Assembly (NCBI RefSeq): GCF_001586785.1
Contig: NZ_LUFH02000064.1
Location: 1-35,735 of the forward strand
DNA from: Sphaerospermopsis aphanizomenoides BCCUSP55
GTDB taxonomy: Bacteria > Cyanobacteriota > Cyanobacteriia > Cyanobacteriales > Nostocaceae
Reading direction: 5' to 3'
DNA: 35,735 nucleotides
The translations under genes and the position numbers were made by a program. Below are positions 9,806-18,822 of this stretch, in pieces (position 1 is the first letter of the stretch; every line of letters starts with the position of its first letter). The notes under the pieces were generated by a model. The model made no database searches and was not told the DNA's origin. It was given only the letters and a program-made list of their open reading frames with translations.

Positions 9806-12800
9806 ATGTCATCACCTATTGACCGTCCGTTAATACTAGAACTGAGACTACCTTCTTCTCATCCTGAGTTGTTAGAAGGACTAGATATTTGGCTGCGCTT
9901 AGGTTTAATATCTGATGCCCAAGTTAGGCAAATATCTCGCAATTATCTTGTTTGTTCTGTAAGATTACAACCACAAGTTGAAAATCAGCCACAGGAGGTA
10001 TTGACAAATGCTACTAGATCAAAACCATTAATTGCGAGTTTACCCCCAGAACCAAAAGTACCAGCTAAACCTAATTTTATGACCTCAATGTTTCAATCAT
10101 TGGGTGAAGAATTAAGTGTACGCTGGTTGTTGTTTTTAGGTGTATTTTTAGTAGTTTTATCTTCTGGTGTACTTGCAGCCAGTCAGTGGGAAAAGTTCCC
10201 GGCTGTTGGACAATATGGAGTTTTATTAGCTTATACTTTGAGTTTTGGCGGTTTCACTTTTTGGGCTGGGAAACAAACTAATCTCACATTGACAGCACAA
10301 ACTTTATTAGTTGTGACTTTGTTATTAGTGCCTGTTAATTTTTGGGCAATGGATAGCTTTAGTTTGTGGAATAATCCTCTCAACTGGGTAGTATTAGCTA
10401 TTGCTTTTCTGTTATTATCAACCATTACAGTTTTACTTTCTAGAACTCGCACAATTATTAATAATTTTCCCAATGGTAAGTTACCATTATTCAATCTTTT
10501 GGGTTTGAGTTATTTACATTTGGGTTGGAAGATATCAGGTTTTCCCTTAATTGCTGTTTATTTGGCAATGGTCGGTACAACTTTGATTACTGTTTATCAA
10601 AACCTACGTCAACCCAGAGAAAATTCAGATGAACAAACTGATAGCTGGGGAATTGGTATATATTTTGCGGTGATTATTTATGAATTATTAGGATTATTAT
10701 CTAGGGCGATTTTTGTTGCTAATGTCAATGTCACTCAGTTGGGTTTAGCTATTGGTATTTGTGGTTGGTTAGCCGTTTGGTTGGCAGAAAGAAACCTCTA
10801 TTTTAACCCCTCTTTACAAACAGAAAGGGAAATCAACACTTCTACAAATTTACCTTCTCTTACTTCCATTTGGAAAAAATTGGGGATTATTTTCTTATTT
10901 TTGGGTTGGTTAGTGTCGGTAGTAGATCAACCTTGGCAAGCAATAGCTGTCAGTGGTCTGGGTTTATGGGTTTTTATTATTCGGTTACAAAAATATAATT
11001 TTCAAATTGATTTATTCACGTTTTTCTCAATTGGTTTACAAGCACATTGGTTAGTTTGGCAATTAGTTCCTGAACAGTTGCAAAATTGGATTATTAATAC
11101 GGCTAATAATCTGACTAATCATCCAGATGAAACTTGGACTTTATTGAGTTTGGCTTTATTTCCTTATTTGGTTTTAATGGTGGCATTAACAAATAGTTTC
11201 CATCGTGCTAATAAACCAAATTTAGTGATGTTTGGTGATCAGTTAAATGTATTATTTGGTGTATCCTTAACTATGTTAGGGATAATTAATCCCACGGTGC
11301 GATCGCTCAATCTTCTCTTCTCTACTATTACCCTAGCTACTATCACTAAACAACGCTTTTCTATCATCTTAGTATATCTGACTCACGTTACAGGAGTATT
11401 AACTATTTGTTCTAGCATTAATTGGTGGTTTCCCAATCTCAGTAGCGAAATTTGGGCAGTATTGTTATTGGTTTTAATGGTAGGAGAATGGATATTTAGC
11501 GGGAGAGAAACTGTTTGGAAAGATAGTGCTTGGTATATTGGTTTAGGTTTAGCTGCTGTGAGTTTTTTCCTGTTATGGATAAAAGCAGAGGAATTTTGGT
11601 ATGGTAATGTCAATTATGCCGATTATTGGCGTACAATTTGGTTAATTACACCTGTAACACTCACAGTTTTAGGAAGTCGCAGTAGTGAAGATATTCAGAA
11701 AACAAAAATTTATGTGAGTATCATTTCTGTATTATCAGCCCAACTTTTAACCTTACCATTAGCAGGAACTAGATTAATTGGTTTGGGTGTTGGTACTGCT
11801 GTGATGTTCGTTAATACTCGCTATTTAAAAAACCAAACAACTGCGGGAACTACCATCGGTTTTGGCTTGATTTTAATAGCTGCTACGTTGTGGCAAATTT
11901 TCCCCAACATCAGTTTATCAGGTTGGTTGCTAATTAATGCCTTAGCTGTTCTGGGTTTATGGGTAGGAAGAAAATTACTATTTAACAAAACTCGAATTTA
12001 TGCTTTAGCTGCTGACAAGTGGGCGATCGCACTCTGTATCCTAGAATTATTTAGCATCACCATACATTCTTTCCTCATTTATGCCACAGATGCAAACCCA
12101 GGTATTTTCTACCTCACCGCTACACTCATAACTCTAGCAGCAATTATTTATCGCAGTTGGCAACAACCAAATAACTGGGCATTTTATAGCATTGGTTGGT
12201 GTTTAGAATTATTAGTTGCTGAAGTTTTAGGATTTTGGCAACCTTCCATGATTAGCATTACCATTGCTAACATTGCCCTTGGTTTAACAACTCAGTTATT
12301 CGGAGAATGGTGGCAGAGAAAATATCAAACCTTACCCACTAGCTTTAATATCCTCCCCCTCATCTACGGTGTCTTTAGCGTCATATTAAGAATTAACACC
12401 TTCAGCGACTGGACAGGTCTTTGTTCCTTGGGTGTAGCCTTAATTATGATTAGTATAGGACGTAGAAAAGCAGAATTCAAACCTCTACTTTACTTCGGAA
12501 TTATTGGTATATCCATTTCTGCTTATGAACTGTTATTTTATCAAATGTCCATAGCCAAAGGAGGTACTATTGGGGATGGTTTAATTGCTATGTCTGCTTT
12601 AGGTACTAGCATTATGTATGCTTACCGCATCCTTTCTCCTTGGTTAGTTAGTTATTTGCGTCTCACACCAGGAGAAATCAAAAATCTTGCCAATTTACAT
12701 TGGTTGTGGAGTAGCAGCTTATTCTTAGGTGCTATTACCTTACCCATTCAAAATAACCTGTATGTAGGAATAGGAACAGGAGTATTTTTAACCCGTTATG

Positions 12801-13681
12801 CAATATGGCAAGGGAGAAGAAATAATCTCCATGCAGCAGTACAAACTTTTGGAAATATAGCTGTAGATGAAATTTGGGTTTACCTGGGTTTAATAGAACT
12901 GGGAATCACAACTTTATACCTACAAGATTTATCAATAGGACGCTTTTTTACTCAACAGTTAATGCCTTGGAATGGGGCTTTAGCTTGTTTATTATCCTAC
13001 TTCCTTTACATCTTACCTTGGGAGAATTTAGGCTGGTCAAAAACACCTTGGCAAAGAACAGCATACATCCTGCCATTAATAATTTTATGGCTAACCCAAC
13101 AACAAATTTATCCCATCACCTTAATTATTGCCGCCGGATATTATGCTTTTCTGTCCACAACCAATAGACAACTGCGGTTTACTTATATTAGTGTAATTTT
13201 AATTGATTGGGCATTATTTAATTGGTTTGAACAATTAAACCTCAAAGATACCTTATGGTATATCACACCAATTGGCTTATCAATACTATACATTGCCCAA
13301 ATAGATCCACAACTAAAACTACCGGAATCAAAAGAAATTCGCCATTTTGTCAGAATAATTGGTAGTGGTTTAATTTGTGGTTGGGCAGTTTTATTGCATC
13401 AAGATTCACCTTACATCCCAGGTATTTTTAGCCTCATTGCCATCTTTGCTGGACTGGCTTTGCGAGTACGGGCATTTCTCTATATTGGTACAGCCGCTTT
13501 TCTCAGCACCAGCATTTATCAACTAGTAATATTTAGCCTCCGCTACTCTTTCTTAAAATGGATAGTAGGTTTACTTGTTGGTATTCTCTTGATTTACATA
13601 GCAGCCAACTTTGAAACCAGACGCACTCAAATAAATAGCCTACTTCGTAGTAGTAATGACAAATTTCAAGAATGGGAATAA
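9806..13681 (+). CDS. Very large multispanning membrane protein (DUF2157-like start)
   Basis: About 1,291 residues. A soluble N-terminal part of about 100 residues contains LEGLDIWLRLGLISDAQV, which resembles the helical start of DUF2157 membrane proteins. The rest, from roughly residue 108, is an almost uninterrupted series of hydrophobic segments, perhaps 30 or more, with short polar loops (for example WLLFLGVFLVVLSSGVLA and the final WIVGLLVGILLIYIA). I use the ATG at 9806, which has GAGGG just upstream, rather than the TTG at 9797. No transporter or enzyme signature is visible. Similar giant membrane proteins occur in cyanobacteria without known function. It appears monocistronic, with repeat-rich DNA after it. 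Confidence 0.85.
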   Translation: MSSPIDRPLILELRLPSSHPELLEGLDIWLRLGLISDAQVRQISRNYLVCSVRLQPQVENQPQEVLTNATRSKPLIASLPPEPKVPAKPNFMTSMFQSLGEELSVRWLLFLGVFLVVLSSGVLAASQWEKFPAVGQYGVLLAYTLSFGGFTFWAGKQTNLTLTAQTLLVVTLLLVPVNFWAMDSFSLWNNPLNWVVLAIAFLLLSTITVLLSRTRTIINNFPNGKLPLFNLLGLSYLHLGWKISGFPLIAVYLAMVGTTLITVYQNLRQPRENSDEQTDSWGIGIYFAVIIYELLGLLSRAIFVANVNVTQLGLAIGICGWLAVWLAERNLYFNPSLQTEREINTSTNLPSLTSIWKKLGIIFLFLGWLVSVVDQPWQAIAVSGLGLWVFIIRLQKYNFQIDLFTFFSIGLQAHWLVWQLVPEQLQNWIINTANNLTNHPDETWTLLSLALFPYLVLMVALTNSFHRANKPNLVMFGDQLNVLFGVSLTMLGIINPTVRSLNLLFSTITLATITKQRFSIILVYLTHVTGVLTICSSINWWFPNLSSEIWAVLLLVLMVGEWIFSGRETVWKDSAWYIGLGLAAVSFFLLWIKAEEFWYGNVNYADYWRTIWLITPVTLTVLGSRSSEDIQKTKIYVSIISVLSAQLLTLPLAGTRLIGLGVGTAVMFVNTRYLKNQTTAGTTIGFGLILIAATLWQIFPNISLSGWLLINALAVLGLWVGRKLLFNKTRIYALAADKWAIALCILELFSITIHSFLIYATDANPGIFYLTATLITLAAIIYRSWQQPNNWAFYSIGWCLELLVAEVLGFWQPSMISITIANIALGLTTQLFGEWWQRKYQTLPTSFNILPLIYGVFSVILRINTFSDWTGLCSLGVALIMISIGRRKAEFKPLLYFGIIGISISAYELLFYQMSIAKGGTIGDGLIAMSALGTSIMYAYRILSPWLVSYLRLTPGEIKNLANLHWLWSSSLFLGAITLPIQNNLYVGIGTGVFLTRYAIWQGRRNNLHAAVQTFGNIAVDEIWVYLGLIELGITTLYLQDLSIGRFFTQQLMPWNGALACLLSYFLYILPWENLGWSKTPWQRTAYILPLIILWLTQQQIYPITLIIAAGYYAFLSTTNRQLRFTYISVILIDWALFNWFEQLNLKDTLWYITPIGLSILYIAQIDPQLKLPESKEIRHFVRIIGSGLICGWAVLLHQDSPYIPGIFSLIAIFAGLALRVRAFLYIGTAAFLSTSIYQLVIFSLRYSFLKWIVGLLVGILLIYIAANFETRRTQINSLLRSSNDKFQEWE

Positions 13682-13685
13682 AACG

Positions 13686-13851
13686 ATTTTGGATTTTAGA
13701 TTTTGGATTTTGGATTGAGAATCCTTTTCACTTTCTGACCAATTAAAAATTAAAATATCCCCAATCTCTCCAAGAAGTTGGGGACTAACAATTTTGGATT
13801 TTAGATTTTGGATTTTGGATTGGGAATTCTTTTCACTTTCTGACCAATTAA
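13686..13851. repeat. 105-bp-period direct duplication with ATTTTGGA-rich repeats
   Basis: Two near-identical blocks of about 61 bp, at 13686-13747 and 13791-13851, each begin ATTTTGGATTTTAGATTTTG and end CTTTCTGACCAATTAAA. They are offset by about 105 bp, with a palindromic repeat between them. TTTTGGAT-rich repeats are known intergenic sequences in cyanobacteria. The block separates the convergent large membrane protein and epimerase genes. Confidence 0.85.
13758..13784. repeat. Palindromic repeat TCCCCAA...TTGGGGA
   Basis: A perfect 7-bp stem around a 13-nt loop containing CTCCAAGAAG. It resembles the element at 22182-22212 (both include a CTTCTT/AAGAAG core), a common cyanobacterial dispersed palindrome. 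It lies between two convergent genes and may act as a two-way terminator, though T-runs are absent. Confidence 0.6.
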
Positions 13852-13877
13852 ACAGTAAAAAAAGCCCCAACCTCTTC

Positions 13878-14828
13878 TTACAAATACAAAGACTTCACCC
13901 ACTCCCATTCTTTCTGTAAACCCTCCCGCAGAGAAACCTGTGGTTGATAACCCAGAATATTTCTCGCCTTAGAAACATCCGCAGCAGTATGACGCGCATC
14001 TCCCATCGCTTTTTCAATGTGGTTACGTTTTATAGGCTTACCAACAATTTCCTCCATTGTATCCAACACTTGGGCTAAAACCACCCTACTACCACCACCA
14101 ATATTAAAAATTTCTCCCACTGCTTCTGGTACAGTCGCAGCAGCTAAATTAGCAGCAATAACATCACTCACAAATGTAAAATCTCGCGTTTGTTGTCCAT
14201 CACCATAAACAGGAATAGCTTCATCTTCTAAAACGGCTTTAAAGAACTTATGAAATGCCATATCTGACCGTTGTCTTGGCCCATAAACAGTAAAATAACG
14301 TAAGGAAACAAAAGGCACACCAAAGTTTTTATAATAAAGTCCGCATAACCTTTCAGCCGCTAACTTTGTAATACCATAAGGTGAAACAGGTTTGGGTGCA
14401 ATTTCTTCATTAGTCGGTAAAGTTTCCGCATCACCATATATACTAGAAGTCGATGCAAAAACTAACCGTTGCAAATTTTTAGCATCCTTCGCAGCTTCTA
14501 ATAAAACTTGTGTAGCATTAATATTTCGTTCAGTGTAAGCCCGAAAACCTTTACCCCAGGAATTTCTTACCCCTGCTTGTGCAGCTTGATGATAAACTAC
14601 TTCCACATCTGGGAAAATTTTTGACCAGTCTAAAAATTGAATATCCCCTTCAATTAAAGTAAAGTTGGGCGATTGTTGGCAGGTTGCAATATTTTTCCGC
14701 TTCAAAACAGGATCATAGTAATCATTAAATTCATCAATGCCAATGACTTCTTCTCCCTGTTCTAATAAAATATTAACTAAATGAGAACCTATAAAACCAG
14801 CAGCCCCTGTGACGATAATTTTAGTCAT
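13878..14828 (-). CDS. NAD-dependent nucleotide-sugar epimerase (UDP-glucuronate 4-epimerase-like)
   Basis: A 316-residue extended short-chain dehydrogenase. The NAD-binding GxxGxxG motif (GAAGFIG) lies at residues 8-14. Catalytic Ser/Thr sit in ASTSS (about 126-129), with Tyr151 and Lys155 in YGITK. The stretch RYFTVYGPRQRSDMAFHKF is characteristic of the UDP-glucuronate 4-epimerase/capsule epimerase subgroup rather than GalE proper. The likely role is to make a sugar nucleotide for extracellular polysaccharide or glycan. No glycosyltransferase is adjacent, so the substrate is inferred from motif resemblance only. The start is ATG with a preserved N-terminal beta-alpha-beta fold. Confidence 0.88.
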   Translation of the reverse strand: MTKIIVTGAAGFIGSHLVNILLEQGEEVIGIDEFNDYYDPVLKRKNIATCQQSPNFTLIEGDIQFLDWSKIFPDVEVVYHQAAQAGVRNSWGKGFRAYTERNINATQVLLEAAKDAKNLQRLVFASTSSIYGDAETLPTNEEIAPKPVSPYGITKLAAERLCGLYYKNFGVPFVSLRYFTVYGPRQRSDMAFHKFFKAVLEDEAIPVYGDGQQTRDFTFVSDVIAANLAAATVPEAVGEIFNIGGGSRVVLAQVLDTMEEIVGKPIKRNHIEKAMGDARHTAADVSKARNILGYQPQVSLREGLQKEWEWVKSLYL

Positions 14829-14941
14829 GTAGTTGGATATTTTGGGAATTTTTTTGAGTAGAAATACTACCTATTAATCAATTAGACTAATTTGTGATGG
14901 ATTTTTAAGGAATTATTTTTTCTTTTTGTTTGTTGAACCAA

Positions 14942-14973
14942 GAATCTCCGCACCTTCAGGTTGGAGAGTGTCA
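14942..14973. mobile_element. Relic hairpin end of an IS200/IS605-type element
   Basis: An imperfect hairpin GAATCTCCGCACC-TTCAGG-TTGGAGAGTG followed by TCAAA. It resembles the subterminal hairpin at the ends of cyanobacterial IS200/IS605 (TnpB-bearing) elements, with a TTCAGG loop and a GTGTCAA flank. No tnpA or tnpB is present, so only an end or a short non-autonomous derivative remains, in the 237-bp gap between the epimerase and mnmA. The assignment is from recollection of the motif, not alignment. Confidence 0.4.
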
Positions 14974-15065
14974 AATGGCTATAGCTGACGTGAGGACGTA
15001 GGAGTCATACACCAAGCTACGCTATCAGCAAAACCTAATTAGACAAATTTGATATTAGCGATTTT

Positions 15066-16124
15066 TCAGGTTCTATCAAGTTCAATTATTCCCCCACCCA
15101 ATACCTTATCCCCTTCATACCAAACCGCTGCTTGTCCTGGGGTAATGCTGAATTGAGGTTCATCAAACACTAACCGCACACGATCATTTTCTAAAGGAAT
15201 TACTGTTACGGGGACGGGTTGAGAACGATAACGAATTTGTACTTCCGCACGGATGGGAGTTGCAGGTTCAGCAATGGATACCCAATTGACTCGGTTGACT
15301 GTGCATTCTGGCTGAGTTCCTTTGGTGCGATCGCCTACAATTACTCTATTATTAACTGCATCCAATTCAATCACATACAACGCTTCAGCCGCAGCAATTC
15401 CTATACCTTTACGTTGACCAATCGTGTAATGATGTACACCATCATGTTGCCCCAAAACTTTACCTGTGGTATCGACAATATCACCGGGTTTTGGTGCTAA
15501 ATATTTATCTAAAAATGCTCGCATTGAACCGTTACTTTCTACCAAGCATAAATCTTGACTTTCTGGTTTATCAGCGGTTTTTAACCCATATTCTGCGGCT
15601 ATTTTACGGGTGTCGGTTTTGTTTAATTCTCCCAAGGGAAATATAGAAGCCCCCAGTAAATCTTGAGATAAATCATACAGGAAGTAAGACTGGTCTTTGT
15701 TGCGGTCAACTGCACGTAACAATTGATAACGTCCAGTGGTTTCATCATAGCGAATTTGGGCATAATGACCTGTGGCGATCGCATTGCTACCCAATTTTTC
15801 CCGCGCATATTCTACCATTGGACCAAACTTCACTGTTTTGTTGCATTGGGAACAAGGTAACGGCGTAATTCCCACACTGTAACCAGATACTAAATAATCC
15901 ACAATATTGGCTTGAAAGACATCCCGAATATCGACAATTTCGTGGGGAATGCCTAATTGTTCACAAATACTAGCCGCGTCGATCATTCCTTCAGAGCAAC
16001 ATTGCCCCTTGCCTTTCATTAGCCAAAGGGTTAAACCAATTACATCATAGCCCTGATTGTGTAAAATAGCGGCAGCTACAGAACTGTCAACGCCACCAGA
16101 AAGACCAACGACAACTTTTTTCAT
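15066..16124 (-). CDS. mnmA: tRNA-specific 2-thiouridylase
   Basis: This 352-residue enzyme thiolates uridine 34 of Lys, Glu and Gln tRNAs. The PP-loop GLSGGVDSS lies at residues 8-16. The first catalytic Cys is in [14 protein letters not shown] (about residues 95-108) and the second in [24 protein letters not shown] and the C-terminal beta-barrel segment [26 protein letters not shown] are also family signatures. The length is normal. It stands alone and diverges from the SPOR-like gene. Confidence 0.96.
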   Translation of the reverse strand: MKKVVVGLSGGVDSSVAAAILHNQGYDVIGLTLWLMKGKGQCCSEGMIDAASICEQLGIPHEIVDIRDVFQANIVDYLVSGYSVGITPLPCSQCNKTVKFGPMVEYAREKLGSNAIATGHYAQIRYDETTGRYQLLRAVDRNKDQSYFLYDLSQDLLGASIFPLGELNKTDTRKIAAEYGLKTADKPESQDLCLVESNGSMRAFLDKYLAPKPGDIVDTTGKVLGQHDGVHHYTIGQRKGIGIAAAEALYVIELDAVNNRVIVGDRTKGTQPECTVNRVNWVSIAEPATPIRAEVQIRYRSQPVPVTVIPLENDRVRLVFDEPQFSITPGQAAVWYEGDKVLGGGIIELDRT

Positions 16125-16341
16125 AAATCAGACTTTTAAAAGTGCCTACTGCTGATTATGTTTAGTAGAGGCTTTTTATTTCAGCACAAGGCAAAAGACC
16201 TTCCTATTGTAGCATAAGTTCCCAAAAAGCTGTGGTAATAAGCAGCTTTCAGTTATGGGGTTTGAGCCATCTACGTAATTCTCCATGTCCTGATTACAAT
16301 AATGACTATAGGACTAATATTTGCTCAAGAGGGTGATAAAT

Positions 16342-17148
16342 ATGCGGATTTTCATAGCCAGTCAGTTTACCTATCTATCTATTTCCCTATTGATGGGCGG
16401 TTTTTTGGCATTAATGCCCCAAAATGACCCAGCACAAGCACAAGTTTACGAGTATCAAGCTCCTTTAGATTTAAACGAAATTCCTATGAGTAAGCAAGCA
16501 TTACCGCAACTACAACCAATGCAACCAGGGGAGTTTAATCAAAATAATCGCAATTATCAACCTTCACAAGTTACACAAATCAGTCAATATAACCAAAATT
16601 TTGAACGTTATTTTGTTTATGTTGATGATGATAATCCCCAAACTTTGCAACGCATACGTCAGATTGAAAACACTGCTTATATTCGTCAGTATGGGGGACG
16701 TAAAATAATTCAAGCAGGTGTTTTTACTAAACCATCTAATGCTCAACAAAGAATTAGAGAACTGGAATTAAGTGGTATTTATGGAGCTAATTTTGCTAGT
16801 GTTTCTAACAATGAAACCGTGGTTTACAACAGCCCTAAAAATTCTGACATATTGCAATTATCTTATTACTCGCCCACATATAATGCTCCAACTACCAATA
16901 ATAATTATCGCCGTGAAAATCCCACTGCTTATTATGTGATTATTCCCAGTAGTTCCAATAATTTACGCAATTTGGGTGAACAAGTCCGCCGGAGTATTGG
17001 TCAAAATAGTAATGTGTGGATGAGAACTCAACCACGAGGAGCGCATATAGCTGTGGGTCCTTTTAGAGAACGCCCTGAAGCAGAACAATGGAATGATTAT
17101 ATTAAAAAATTAGGCTATGGTAATGCCAGGGTTTATTATGGAAGATAG
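16342..17148 (+). CDS. Exported SPOR-like protein of unknown function
   Basis: About 268 residues. It starts at the ATG at 16342, which has a good ribosome site (AAGAGGG) nine bases upstream; the TTG at 16321 would place that site inside the gene. A signal peptide (FTYLSISLLMGGFLALMP, cleavage near AQAQ, residue about 34) precedes an Asn/Gln-rich linker. Two repeats of a SPOR-like fold follow: IIQAGVFTKPSNAQQRIRELE and HIAVGPFRERPEAEQWNDYIKKLGY. SPOR domains bind denuded peptidoglycan glycan strands, so a periplasmic cell-wall role is plausible. The stop codon TAG overlaps the first bases of a heptamer array. It lies 39 bp before the nnrD-type gene on the same strand. Confidence 0.8.
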   Translation: MRIFIASQFTYLSISLLMGGFLALMPQNDPAQAQVYEYQAPLDLNEIPMSKQALPQLQPMQPGEFNQNNRNYQPSQVTQISQYNQNFERYFVYVDDDNPQTLQRIRQIENTAYIRQYGGRKIIQAGVFTKPSNAQQRIRELELSGIYGANFASVSNNETVVYNSPKNSDILQLSYYSPTYNAPTTNNNYRRENPTAYYVIIPSSSNNLRNLGEQVRRSIGQNSNVWMRTQPRGAHIAVGPFRERPEAEQWNDYIKKLGYGNARVYYGR

Positions 17149-17169
17149 GTGACAGGTGACAGGTGACAG
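17147..17169. repeat. Heptamer array overlapping a stop codon
   Basis: Three AGGTGAC units plus AG. The first unit begins at the second base of the TAG stop of the SPOR-like gene. This is the reverse complement of the GTCACCT arrays elsewhere in the window. Confidence 0.85.
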
Positions 17170-17187
17170 TTAAGAAACAAATTACTA

Positions 17188-18738
17188 ATGATTAAAGAAC
17201 AAATAATAGTTACATCTGCCCAAATGCGTGACATTGAAGGGCGAATATTTGCAGCGGGAATGCCGGTTGCAGCTTTGATGGAAAAAGTAGCGGGATTGAT
17301 TAGCGATCGCCTACAATCTATCATACCTCTTTGCCCACCTTTTCAAGGGGGGTTGGGGGGATCTAGTGTGGGAATTTTAGTCGGTCCTGGTCACAATGGT
17401 GGTGATGCTTTAGTTGTAGCGCGAGAGTTGCATTTTCGTAGTTATCAAGTTTGGATTTATCAACCTTTTACTAAACTCAAAGAATTAACTTCTCAACATT
17501 TTCAATATGCTCAAAGTTTAGGAATTCCTTGTTTTCAAGAAATTGCCGAATTACCAAGTTGTGATTTTTTAATTGATGGGTTATTTGGGTTTGGTTTAGA
17601 AAGAGAAATCACCGGGAATATTGCTTCTGCAATTAATCATTTTAATGACTGGAATAAACCAATTTTTAGTATTGATTTACCTTCCGGTTTACATACAGAT
17701 ACAGGAGAAGTTTTAGGAACTGCTATTCGTGCTACTCATACCTTTTGTTTAGGTTTATGGAAACAGGGTTTATTGCAAGAACAAGCATTAGAATATATTG
17801 GACAAGCGGAATTAATTGATTTTGATATTCCCCTAGCTGATATTCATGCTGTTTTAGGTGAAGTTCCCAAAATCAAACGCATTACCAACACCACAGTATT
17901 TGATACCTTATCTTTACCTCTTCCCCCCACAACCCATAAATATAAATCTGGACATTTACTATTAATTTGTGGTTCAAAACGTTATGCTGGAGGAGCAATT
18001 TTAACGGGTTTAGGTGCGCGTGCCTCCGGTGTGGGGATGTTATCAATTGCTGTACCAGAAAGTATTAAACCGCTTTTAGTTTCCCATTTACCAGAAGCTT
18101 TAATTATCGGCTGTCCTGAAACCGAAACCGGGGCAATTTCTCATTTACAATTACCTCCAAAAACTGATTTAAGTTCATTTAATGCTATTGCTTGTGGACC
18201 AGGTTTAACAACCGATGCTACCCCAATTGTTGAACAGGTAATCAATAGTGAAGTTACCTTAATTTTGGATGCCGATGCTTTAAATATTTTGGCACAATTA
18301 GGGACTATTTCCACTTTAAAAAAACGCCAAAATACAACAATTCTCACACCCCATACAGGTGAATTTCATCGTTTATTTCCTGATGTTGACTTTAAAGATA
18401 GAGTAAAAGCAGTGCAAACAGCAGCATCACAAACGGGGGCTGTAGTGCTGTTAAAAGGGGCAAGAACCGCCATTTCTAACCCTGAAGGTGTCATTTGGCT
18501 CAATTCTGAAAGTACACCAGCTTTAGCCCGTGGTGGTAGCGGTGATGTGTTAACGGGTTTAATGGGGGGAATTTTGGCGCGAGTTGTTAATAAACAAGTT
18601 AATATTGAAGATGTGGTAGCAACTGCGGCTTGGTGGCATTCTCAAGCAGGTATTTTAGCAGCAAAGGAAAGGACAGAATTAGGTGTTGATGCTTTTACTT
18701 TGACGCAGTATCTAATGAAGGTTCTGCTTGATATATAG
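17188..18738 (+). CDS. nnrD: Bifunctional NAD(P)H-hydrate epimerase / ADP- or ATP-dependent dehydratase
   Basis: This 516-residue metabolite-repair enzyme restores damaged NAD(P)H hydrates. The N-terminal YjeF_N epimerase domain (about 1-220) contains VGPGHNGGDALVVAREL and the DGLFGFGL stretch. The C-terminal ribokinase-like dehydratase domain (about 230-516) contains HKYKSGHLLLICGS, ACGPGL, LDADALN, TPHTGEF and GGSGDVLTG. The domain fusion and length are usual. Residues 47-59 (PLCPPFQGGLGGS) are encoded by a palindromic G-rich repeat inserted in frame just before the nucleotide-binding loop. The start is the ATG at 17188. The gene may be cotranscribed with the SPOR-like gene. Confidence 0.93.
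   Translation: MIKEQIIVTSAQMRDIEGRIFAAGMPVAALMEKVAGLISDRLQSIIPLCPPFQGGLGGSSVGILVGPGHNGGDALVVARELHFRSYQVWIYQPFTKLKELTSQHFQYAQSLGIPCFQEIAELPSCDFLIDGLFGFGLEREITGNIASAINHFNDWNKPIFSIDLPSGLHTDTGEVLGTAIRATHTFCLGLWKQGLLQEQALEYIGQAELIDFDIPLADIHAVLGEVPKIKRITNTTVFDTLSLPLPPTTHKYKSGHLLLICGSKRYAGGAILTGLGARASGVGMLSIAVPESIKPLLVSHLPEALIIGCPETETGAISHLQLPPKTDLSSFNAIACGPGLTTDATPIVEQVINSEVTLILDADALNILAQLGTISTLKKRQNTTILTPHTGEFHRLFPDVDFKDRVKAVQTAASQTGAVVLLKGARTAISNPEGVIWLNSESTPALARGGSGDVLTGLMGGILARVVNKQVNIEDVVATAAWWHSQAGILAAKERTELGVDAFTLTQYLMKVLLDI
17326..17363 (+). repeat. CCACCTTTTCAAGGGGGG-type repeat inserted in frame in nnrD
   Basis: The stretch contains CCACCTTTTCAAGGGGGG followed by TTGGGGGGATC. This matches the widespread cyanobacterial CCCCCCTT...AAGGGGGG palindromic repeat, which translates as PPFQGGLGG. 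It lies inside the coding sequence and keeps the frame. Confidence 0.75.
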
Positions 18739-18822
18739 TTTGCTCATCATCCGAAAAAAAACAGCCATTGATGATTTATTATGTAGAAGTAATGAGTAAC
18801 TACAGTACAGTTTTCATTAAAA

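Noticed and set aside
13640-13870. 76-codon minus-strand ORF with repeated NWSESEK segments
   Set aside because: The protein repeat is only the translation of the 105-bp intergenic duplication.
16226-16249. AAAGCTG/CAGCTTT hairpin as a terminator or riboswitch
   Set aside because: It lies between divergent mnmA and SPOR genes, has no T-run and shows no known riboswitch core.
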